Under the pieces are notes generated by a model that had not been told where the DNA came from, did no database searches, and was given only the letters and a program-made list of their open reading frames with translations. Positions 1-4,514 of a DNA stretch of 5,014 nt are shown here, piece by piece. Positions within the stretch are counted from its first letter, which is position 1; the number at the start of each line of letters is the position of its first letter. The position numbers and the translations under genes are program-made. The DNA is from an uncultured Clostridia bacterium (lineage in GTDB: Bacteria; Bacillota; Clostridia; Christensenellales; UBA1242). Location of the stretch: positions 1-5,014 of the forward strand of contig CANQRC010000055.1 of assembly GCA_947626155.1 (NCBI GenBank), given 5' to 3'.

Positions 1-166
1 CTTGTGGTTCGTTTTGCCCTGCGGACAAAAGCATCGCTTTTATGCTTGTTTTCGCCTTCTTTTGCGCCGAATGAAAACCGCGCTACGCTGGCGGTTTTGC
101 GCAATCGCCCTTGCGAAGTGGGGCGCTGAGGGGTTGGGACAGACACCATTTCCGTGACGCGGACAC
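1..166. other. Unassigned repeat-rich intergenic DNA at left edge
   Basis: No gene can be supported here. All three forward frames are open from the edge for a while (stops at 72-74, 127-129 and 155-157). A reverse frame from an ATG at 149-147 is open to the edge, but it has no ribosome site in front of it. None of the translations resembles a protein family I recognise, and several frames open at once is typical of non-coding structured DNA. The forward frame ending at 157 stops just before the terminator at 168, so the tail of a gene lying to the left cannot be excluded. Small inverted repeats are present: 12-16 with 26-30, 29-34 with 42-47, and the alternative 27-32 with 36-41. They are mutually exclusive, so at most one forms at a time. 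Confidence 0.4.
62..104. repeat. Imperfect two-part hairpin
   Basis: Bases 74-81 (AAAACCGC) pair perfectly with 91-98 (GCGGTTTT) around a 9-base loop. An outer stem pairs 62-67 (TTGCGC) with 99-104 (GCGCAA). A 6-base bulge (68-73) lies on the left side only. The structure has no T-run after it, so it is not an intrinsic terminator. It could be part of a dispersed palindromic repeat or of a structured RNA. The sequence does not decide between these. Confidence 0.5.
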
Positions 167-167
167 A

Positions 168-193
168 AAAAAACAGCAGAAATGCTGTTTTTT
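168..193. terminator. Bidirectional intrinsic terminator
   Basis: An 11-base-pair perfect stem (168-178 with 183-193) closes on a GAAA tetraloop at 179-182. The core is ACAGCA/TGCTGT. The stem is flanked by an A-run on the left and a T-run on the right, so each strand gives a hairpin followed by U residues. This is the usual form of a terminator shared by converging transcripts or closing a gene on either side. It implies a transcript entering from the left edge, from the right on the minus strand, or both. No gene ending here is visible, so which strand uses it is not settled. Confidence 0.75.
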
Positions 194-241
194 AACCGCT
201 ACTTCAATGGTTTCTCATCTCAGTCCTCTTCCATGTAGGTG

Positions 242-293
242 ATTTTTAATTTGTGCTTGCCGGGCAAAGCCCTACGCTCGCAAAATTAAAAAT
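242..293. repeat. AT-rich long-stem hairpin with nested GC hairpin
   Basis: Bases 242-252 (ATTTTTAATTT) are the exact reverse complement of 283-293, an 11-base-pair stem. The 30-base interval holds a smaller hairpin, GGGC (262-265) with GCCC (269-272) around AAA. There is no coding sequence across it with a plausible start. The arrangement suggests a foldback repeat or RNA structure rather than a terminator, because the outer stem is almost pure AT and no U-tract follows. Confidence 0.5.
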
Positions 294-299
294 TGATTG

Positions 300-319
300 G
301 AGGCGAAAACAAGCGCCTC
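300..319. repeat. Short hairpin GAGGCG/CGCCTC
   Basis: Bases 300-305 pair with 314-319 around an 8-base loop. The 14 bases 301-314 are also the exact reverse complement of 44-57, so this segment belongs to a repeated sequence present twice, in opposite orientations, in the same intergenic region. Confidence 0.45.
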
Positions 320-417
320 AAAGCCCCGCCGGCTGTCATCCTGAGCGAAGCCGAAAGATCTCAAACCTATTAAATGCCATAATTGGACGACAAACAAGAG
401 GGTCGTTTGTAGGGGGT

Positions 418-441
418 CTGGGGAGAATTGGAACTCCCCAG
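418..441. repeat. Perfect hairpin CTGGGGAG/CTCCCCAG inside the composite element
   Basis: An 8-base-pair GC-rich stem (418-425 with 434-441) surrounds an 8-base loop. A T-rich but interrupted tract follows it (444-468), so it is a weak terminator candidate at best. It is more likely a structural part of the 332-542 repeat. Confidence 0.5.
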
Positions 442-458
442 CGTCTTTCTTTGTTTCC

Positions 459-485
459 CTTTCTTTCTAGCGCATAGAAAGAAAG
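459..485. repeat. Perfect 11-bp hairpin CTTTCTTTCTA/TAGAAAGAAAG inside the composite element
   Basis: Bases 459-469 are the exact reverse complement of 475-485, separated by the 5-base loop GCGCA. The strict pyrimidine/purine strand split is striking. It has no U-tract beyond the stem, so it is best read as part of the core of the 332-542 repeat. Confidence 0.55.
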
Positions 486-531
486 TGGATAAAGTGGTTT
501 GAGATTCTTCCTCTCCGCTTCGCTCCGCGTC

Positions 532-623
532 AGAATGACAGCATAAAAGGCAGAATGACAGCATAATAGCGCTTAGAATGACAGCATAATAGCGCTTAGA
601 ATGACAGCGGAGGCACATGACAG
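532..623. repeat. Tandem array of AGAATGACAGC units
   Basis: The 11-mer AGAATGACAGC occurs at 532, 552, 575 and 598. A fifth degenerate copy (ATGACAG) lies at 617-623. Spacing is 20, 23 and 23 bases, and bases 552-608 repeat with an exact 23-base period. Each 23-base unit also carries CATAATAGCGCTT, including the 6-base palindrome AGCGCT. The repeated 11-mer is the outer end of the composite element at 332-542, so the array looks like serial duplication of that element's right end. Protein-binding sites are an alternative reading, because the array ends about 60 bases before a gene. Confidence 0.7.
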
Positions 624-630
624 TGGGGAA

Positions 631-657
631 GACAATAAGGGCGTATTGTCATTTTTT
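631..657 (+). terminator. Hairpin with T-run just upstream of the deacetylase gene
   Basis: GACAATA (631-637) pairs perfectly with TATTGTC (644-650) around a 6-base loop, and a six-T tract follows at 652-657. The shape is that of a weak intrinsic terminator ending transcripts from the left, 27 bases before the start codon at 684. The stem has only three GC pairs. It could instead be an operator or attenuator for the gene, because the right arm overlaps a candidate -35 box. A competing pairing, ATGACA (617-622) with TGTCAT (647-652), is also possible. Confidence 0.4.
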
Positions 658-675
658 GGCGGGGACAAGCATATT
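646..675 (+). promoter_or_regulatory. Weak candidate sigma-A promoter for the deacetylase gene
   Basis: A -35-like TTGTCA (646-651) is followed after 18 bases by a -10-like CATATT (670-675, four of six consensus bases). The same -35 sequence is used in the stronger promoter before ftsK. If this is real, transcription would start near 682, almost on the start codon at 684. That would give a leaderless or nearly leaderless message and would fit the missing ribosome site. An upstream promoter with read-through is equally possible. Confidence 0.3.
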
Positions 676-683
676 GTTTTCTT

Positions 684-1406
684 ATGAAAAATGTTATTTG
701 CACTTTTAACGGCAGGCGCGCTTTTGTCAATTTGGCAATTGTTTTTATGCTTATTTTTGTGTCTTGTTTTGCGGTTTTTGGCGTGAACAACACCGCTTCT
801 TCAAAAATTTACAATGGAGTTTATTACAGCGGAAATGAAAATTCCAACAAGGTTTCTTTGATGATAAATGTTTATTGGGGAACGGAATTTTTGGACGAAA
901 TGCTTGAAATTCTCGCCGAAAATGAGGTGACTACAACCTTTTTTGTTGGCGGAACTTGGGCGGTTCAAGAGAGCGAAATGTTGGAAAAAATCCACAAAGC
1001 GGGACACGAAATTGGGAATCACGGCTATCATCACAAGGACCAGGGCAAACTTTCCGCCGAGAAAAACCGCGAGGAAATTGAAAACACACACAAGCTTGTC
1101 AAGGGTCTCATTGGGGTGGACATGAATTTGTTTGCTCCGCCAAGCGGCTCTTACAACAAAAAGACGGTTGAAATTGCAAATGAACTTGGCTACAAAACCA
1201 TCATGTGGACGGACGGCCGCGACACCATTGATTGGCGCGACAAAGACAGCGAAATCATCTATCAAAGGGCGGTTAAAAACTGCAAGGGCGGGGATTTTGT
1301 GCTTATGCACCCAACCGAGGCCACAAAAAATGCACTGGACAGAATTATTAAAACTTTGAAGTCTCAGGGCTTTGTTTTGACAACCGTTAGTGACAATTTA
1401 TCTTAA
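684..1406 (+). CDS. Membrane-anchored polysaccharide deacetylase family protein (NodB fold), active-site variant
   Basis: This 240-residue protein has a hydrophobic segment at residues 13-34, a signal anchor or signal peptide, and then a NodB-type deacetylase domain at about 55-236. Recognisable landmarks are TTTFFVGG (83-90), the zinc-site motif NHGYHH with H113 and H117, APPSG (151-155, where active enzymes usually have RxPxG), DW (183-184) and VLMHPT (206-211). The first motif, usually TFDDG, reads INVYWG (61-66). N62 therefore replaces the catalytic Asp and V63 the metal-binding Asp. PdaB-like sporulation proteins resemble it in having WG here but keep the first Asp. Known family members remove acetyl groups from peptidoglycan or other glycans outside the cell. 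Whether this one is active is doubtful. It may bind glycan or use altered chemistry. The ATG at 684 has no clear ribosome site, but no better in-frame start exists before the membrane segment, and the frame has a stop at 636-638. Confidence 0.85.
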   Translation: MKNVICTFNGRRAFVNLAIVFMLIFVSCFAVFGVNNTASSKIYNGVYYSGNENSNKVSLMINVYWGTEFLDEMLEILAENEVTTTFFVGGTWAVQESEMLEKIHKAGHEIGNHGYHHKDQGKLSAEKNREEIENTHKLVKGLIGVDMNLFAPPSGSYNKKTVEIANELGYKTIMWTDGRDTIDWRDKDSEIIYQRAVKNCKGGDFVLMHPTEATKNALDRIIKTLKSQGFVLTTVSDNLS

Positions 1407-1420
1407 AATTAGTTTTTTTT
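1395..1420 (+). terminator. Weak AT-only hairpin plus T8 after the deacetylase gene
   Basis: The stop codon at 1404-1406 is followed by eight T residues at 1413-1420. Just before them AATTT (1395-1399) can pair with AAATT (1406-1410), a 5-base AT-only stem. The U-tract is typical of an intrinsic terminator but the stem is poor, so partial read-through toward ftsK is likely. No better terminator occurs before the next gene. Confidence 0.3.
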
Positions 1421-1433
1421 GCCCCAAATATGT

Positions 1434-1462
1434 TTGTCAATTTTTGCATTTTATGTTATTAT
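1434..1462 (+). promoter_or_regulatory. Extended -10 sigma-A promoter for ftsK-rimO
   Basis: TTGTCA (1434-1439) matches the -35 consensus at five of six bases. A 17-base spacer leads to TATTAT (1457-1462, five of six), and TG at 1454-1455 gives an extended -10. The expected start is near 1469, leaving a leader of about 34 bases before the ATG at 1503. A perfect TATAAT at 1470-1475 lies just downstream but lacks a -35 box at a normal distance. It could be a second, weaker start. Confidence 0.65.
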
Positions 1463-1490
1463 TAAAGTGTATAATTATAATTGGACTTAT

Positions 1491-1496
1491 GGGGGC
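1491..1496 (+). promoter_or_regulatory. G-rich ribosome binding site of ftsK
   Basis: GGGGGC lies 6 bases before the ATG at 1503. It is not the canonical AGGAGG, but it can pair with the CCUCC end of 16S rRNA through G-U and G-C pairs, and its spacing is normal. It supports this start over later in-frame ATGs, which would cut into the first membrane segments. Confidence 0.45.
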
Positions 1497-1502
1497 TTTT
1501 AA

Positions 1503-4496
1503 ATGGCTGTTTACAAATTGAGTTCTAATAAAAAATCAAACAAACACAATGTCAAAAAAATTGTTGGCTTTTCTTTGATTGTTGCGGCATCAGTTTTGTT
1601 CTTCTTTTTGACGGGAATTGTGGGCGTTTTCCAAACCTTTGCGCTTGGAATTTTTGGCGTTTTTGGGTTTCCACTTTCAATTGCCATGTTCATAATTGGG
1701 CTTGCGCTTGTAAATAACCGAAAATATGTTATGTCCGTCAAATACACCGTTTGTTTGTGTTTGGCAATTTTCTTTGCGCTTTGCATTCTTCAACTTGCAA
1801 TTGTGGGCAGCGGAAAAAACGTGACTTTTGGTGACTATTTGGCAAAAAATTATCTTAATAAATGGACTGCTGGCGGAATTTTAATTGGATTTTTCACAAC
1901 AATTTTGCTTTATGCCGCAAGCGTCTATGGGGCTTATATTATCAGCTGCGCAGGGCTTATCATTTGCGTGGCGCTGCTTTTGGACAGCCTCAACTTTTTG
2001 AAGAAAGAGAAAAAAGAGGACGAGCCTATTTCGCTTCAAATTAAAGAGCAGAAAAAGGTGAGTGAAAACCAAACTCTTTCTCGCATTCAGGAGCAGGCAA
2101 AAGAATCTCAAAATGTTGTTTTAGCGGGCAATTTGAAAGAGGAAGAAAAGAAAGAGCAGCCAAAGATAGAGCCTCCAAAGCCAAAAACTGCCAAGCAAAT
2201 TTTGGGGCTTGACAGAAAGAGAAATTATGCCTACGAATTTGAAAATAAGCCGGAAGTGAGGACGGCTGAAAAACAAGAGGTTGAAAAGCAAGAACCTGAG
2301 AAGCCAAAATCTTTGCGCGAACAAATTTTGACGCCACCAAAAATCAATTTGGACGAATATTTTAAGGACATTAGAAACCAGCCTCCACAAAACAGCGAAG
2401 TTCAGGAAAATGTTTCTGCCCTAAAAGAGCCAGAGCCAATTTATCATGAGGACGAATTCAAGCCAGACACTCAGCCATTAATCAGGCGACCACTTCCTGA
2501 GGTGAAGGCGGAGGAGCTTGTGAATGTGGCTGACAGCATTTTGCAAGAGGCAATTCAGGAAGAGAAGGACGAGAACCCAGAAATTTATGAGAACCCTCTT
2601 GACAACTTGCCAGAGCGTGACAATGGCGGAAACTTCTCTTCGCGCGGAGAAAACACAAGAGAAAACTTCTCGCGAGATGATTTTTCTAGGGACAACTTCT
2701 CTCGTGACAACTTTTCAAGAGAAAATGATGCGGAAAATTTTGACGAAAGCGAAGAGGGCGAAGATGAGGGCGAAAGCCAACAGCCTTCGCAGCAGCCAAG
2801 AGAATTTGGTCGCGACTTTGGCCGTGACCGCGGAGATTTTTCGCGGGATAGAGAGACATTTAGACAGAGCGTGAACGACAATTTTGAAAGAAACAACCAC
2901 TCCGCAAGCAGTTTTGAGGACCGCGACGCAAGAAATGAATTTACAAGAAACATGGACACAATTTCAGCAAGAAACGGCTCTCAACTTAGGGAGCAGATGA
3001 GGCTTGAGCCGGAAGAAGAGCCTGAAGTGGAAGAGCCGTATGTTTATGAAAAGCCTCCAATTGACTTTATCACCACTCAAAGCGTGGATTTGTCAACTTT
3101 GAACCGAGATGTGGAGCAAAAGCGCGTGCTTTTGGAGGACACACTTGGCACTTTTGGCGTTCCTGCAAAGGTGCAGGGCGTTATTGTTGGGCCAGCCGTT
3201 ACAAGATATGAACTTGAAATGCCACAGGGCGTTTCGGTTTCAAAAATCAAAAACCGCGCCGACGACATTGCACTTTATCTCGCCGCAGAAGGCTCAATTA
3301 GAATTGAAGCGCCTGTGCCTGGAAAAAGCGTTGTTGGAATTGAAGTTCCAAACTCCTCAATTGCCACAATAAGCCTTAAAGATGTGCTTGTTTCAAAAGA
3401 ATTTACCCAAAATCCTTCTCCACTTACTTTTGCAATTGGAAAGGACATCACGGGGCAAACAATTTGCGGAAATATGCAAAAACTTACTCACCTTTTGGTG
3501 GCAGGCTCAACGGGTTCGGGAAAGAGCGTTTGCTTGAACTCAATAATTCTTTCAATCATCTACAAAGCCTCGCCGGAAGAAGTGAAAATTATTTTGATTG
3601 ACCCTAAACGCGTGGAATTTTCTTCTTATGAAGCGCTTCCACACCTCATCATGCCAAAAATTGTGTGCGACACTCAAAAGGCCATCAACACTCTTGGCTG
3701 GGCAGTGGGCGAAATGGAAAGAAGATTTGAAGTTTTGGGGCAGGCGAGAGTTAAAAACATTGACGAATTCAACCAAAGCCCAGATGTTTTGGCAGGAAAA
3801 GTGAAGAAAATGCCATTTATTGTGATTATTGTGGACGAACTTGCCGACCTTATGATGACCGGAAAGAAGGAAGTTGAGGAAAAAGTCTGCCGCTTGGCGC
3901 AAAAATCTCGTGCCGCAGGAATTCACCTTATTCTTGCAACGCAAAGGCCATCTGTGGATGTCATCACTGGGCTTATTAAAAGCAACTTCCCATCCCGAAT
4001 TGCGTTTGCCGTTACAAGCGCGGTTGACAGCATGACCATTTTGGATAGAGTGGGCGCGGAAAAACTGCTTGGCAAGGGCGATATGCTTTATTATCCTATT
4101 GGCGCACAAGAGCCAAGGCGTGTTCAGGGCTGCTTTGTGACGACGAACGAGACAAACAAGATTGTGGACTATGTTCGTGACAACAACAAGCCAATTTTTG
4201 ACAGGGAAATTGAGCAGCAAATTGAGAATCCAAATAAGGGCAACGGAAACGGCAATTCAACCTACAACACGGATATGGACGAACTTTTGCCACAGGCTTT
4301 GAAGGCGTCAATTGACTGTGGGCAGGCCTCGGCAACCATGATTAGAAGAAGATTTGCTATTGGCTACCCTCGTGCGGCAAGAATTATTGACCAAATGGAG
4401 GCAGGCGGCTATATTTCAAGCGCCGACGGGCCAAAGGGGCGAACTGTTTACATCACAAGAGAAGAATTTGAGCAACTTTTTGGAGATGTTGATTAA
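1503..4496 (+). CDS. ftsK: DNA translocase FtsK/SpoIIIE
   Basis: This 997-residue septal DNA pump uses ATP to drive chromosome ends across the closing division or sporulation septum. The N-terminal part (about 20-161) has four or five hydrophobic segments, roughly 20-42, 48-70, 81-102, 122-142 and 143-160. A long charged linker rich in Glu, Lys, Pro and Gln covers about 163-519. The alpha domain starts near DFITTQ (521-526) and runs to about 620. The RecA-like motor has Walker A GSTGSGKS (668-675), IDPKRVEF (699-706), Walker B with VDELADLMM (777-785) and the ATQRPS motif (812-817). The C-terminal winged-helix gamma domain (about 924-997) contains QASATMIRRRFAIGYPRAAR (941-960), the part that reads orienting DNA sequences. 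All motor residues look intact. B. subtilis SpoIIIE is about 790 residues, so the excess lies in the linker. FtsK and SpoIIIE cannot be separated by sequence here. rimO follows after 18 bases, probably in one operon. Confidence 0.97.
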   Translation: MAVYKLSSNKKSNKHNVKKIVGFSLIVAASVLFFFLTGIVGVFQTFALGIFGVFGFPLSIAMFIIGLALVNNRKYVMSVKYTVCLCLAIFFALCILQLAIVGSGKNVTFGDYLAKNYLNKWTAGGILIGFFTTILLYAASVYGAYIISCAGLIICVALLLDSLNFLKKEKKEDEPISLQIKEQKKVSENQTLSRIQEQAKESQNVVLAGNLKEEEKKEQPKIEPPKPKTAKQILGLDRKRNYAYEFENKPEVRTAEKQEVEKQEPEKPKSLREQILTPPKINLDEYFKDIRNQPPQNSEVQENVSALKEPEPIYHEDEFKPDTQPLIRRPLPEVKAEELVNVADSILQEAIQEEKDENPEIYENPLDNLPERDNGGNFSSRGENTRENFSRDDFSRDNFSRDNFSRENDAENFDESEEGEDEGESQQPSQQPREFGRDFGRDRGDFSRDRETFRQSVNDNFERNNHSASSFEDRDARNEFTRNMDTISARNGSQLREQMRLEPEEEPEVEEPYVYEKPPIDFITTQSVDLSTLNRDVEQKRVLLEDTLGTFGVPAKVQGVIVGPAVTRYELEMPQGVSVSKIKNRADDIALYLAAEGSIRIEAPVPGKSVVGIEVPNSSIATISLKDVLVSKEFTQNPSPLTFAIGKDITGQTICGNMQKLTHLLVAGSTGSGKSVCLNSIILSIIYKASPEEVKIILIDPKRVEFSSYEALPHLIMPKIVCDTQKAINTLGWAVGEMERRFEVLGQARVKNIDEFNQSPDVLAGKVKKMPFIVIIVDELADLMMTGKKEVEEKVCRLAQKSRAAGIHLILATQRPSVDVITGLIKSNFPSRIAFAVTSAVDSMTILDRVGAEKLLGKGDMLYYPIGAQEPRRVQGCFVTTNETNKIVDYVRDNNKPIFDREIEQQIENPNKGNGNGNSTYNTDMDELLPQALKASIDCGQASATMIRRRFAIGYPRAARIIDQMEAGGYISSADGPKGRTVYITREEFEQLFGDVD
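2631..2864 (+). repeat. In-frame pentapeptide repeat region in the FtsK linker
   Basis: Residues 377-454 of the translocase are built on an (R)(D/E)(N/D)FS theme. Residues 386-405 read RENFS RDDFS RDNFS RDNFS, four near-perfect units of 15 bases each, followed by REN. A strongly acidic break (409-425) comes next, and then a looser form with FGRD, FGRD and FSRD. At the DNA level the unit is degenerate (for example TTCTCGCGAGAT, TTTTCTAGGGAC), so it has been maintained or drifted at protein level and is not a recent exact expansion. Regular R/D charge alternation with Phe suggests a disordered, self-associating segment, which is an inference. Confidence 0.75.
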
Positions 4497-4501
4497 CTTT
4501 T

Positions 4502-4507
4502 AGAGGG
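4502..4507 (+). promoter_or_regulatory. Ribosome binding site of rimO
   Basis: AGAGGG, seven bases before the ATG at 4515, is a good Shine-Dalgarno match and fixes the start. It sits inside the 18-base gap after the ftsK stop. No promoter or terminator fits in that gap, which argues for co-transcription with ftsK. Confidence 0.7.
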
Positions 4508-4514
4508 AATTTTT

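Larger units (their letters stand above)
332..542. repeat. Composite palindromic element with imperfect terminal inverted repeats (MITE- or REP-like)
   Basis: The left end (332-367) and the reverse complement of the right end (496-542) are the same sequence with small indels. Both begin GCTGTCAT, share GCGAAG in the middle, and end with the perfect 10-mer ATCTCAAACC (358-367, matching 496-505). The right copy is 47 bases and the left 36. The 128-base core holds no gene but has three perfect hairpins: 390-395/405-410, 418-425/434-441 and 459-469/475-485. Translating the ends gives HPERSRKIS- and HSDAERSGEEES-like peptides, a pattern I recall from intergenic repeats mistakenly called as proteins in many bacterial genomes. 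I infer a non-autonomous dispersed repeat. No target-site duplication is obvious, and copy number cannot be judged from one window. Confidence 0.6.

Noticed and set aside
1..250. tRNA, tmRNA or other known stable RNA at the left edge
   Set aside because: I found no cloverleaf, no T-loop motif with a CCA end and no other landmark I recognise. The hairpins alone do not identify a family.
253..477. Forward 74-codon open frame containing HPERSRKIS
   Set aside because: It has no ribosome site, runs across the inverted-repeat element and its hairpins, and its peptide is a translation of the repeat end. It is not a gene.
532..608. CRISPR array
   Set aside because: Units are 20-23 bases and directly adjoining, with no unique spacers, and the repeat derives from the neighbouring element.
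370..618. Reverse 82-codon open frame
   Set aside because: It translates the tandem array and the right end of the composite element. The repeated CHS/AVILS peptide reflects DNA repeats, and no start signal is present.
684..770. Lipoprotein signal ending at C28 of the deacetylase homologue
   Set aside because: The residues before C28 are Phe-Val-Ser, a poor lipobox, and the hydrophobic stretch continues after the cysteine, so an ordinary signal anchor is more likely.
596..793. Reverse 65-codon open frame overlapping the start of the deacetylase gene
   Set aside because: It overlaps a well-supported gene and the upstream repeats, and has no family resemblance or ribosome site.
801..1310. Reverse 169-codon open frame inside the deacetylase gene
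   Set aside because: It is antisense to a gene with clear NodB motifs. The composition is that of a mirror frame, with no recognisable domain.
1421..1496. GCCCC (1421-1425) pairing with GGGGC (1492-1496) to hide the ftsK ribosome site
   Set aside because: Only five pairs over about 65 bases, with no extension on either side. The likely transcript start near 1469 would exclude the left arm. It is probably chance.
3552..4220. Reverse 222-codon open frame inside ftsK
   Set aside because: It lies opposite the conserved ATPase motor, so the motor's codon bias explains the open antisense frame. No domain is seen.
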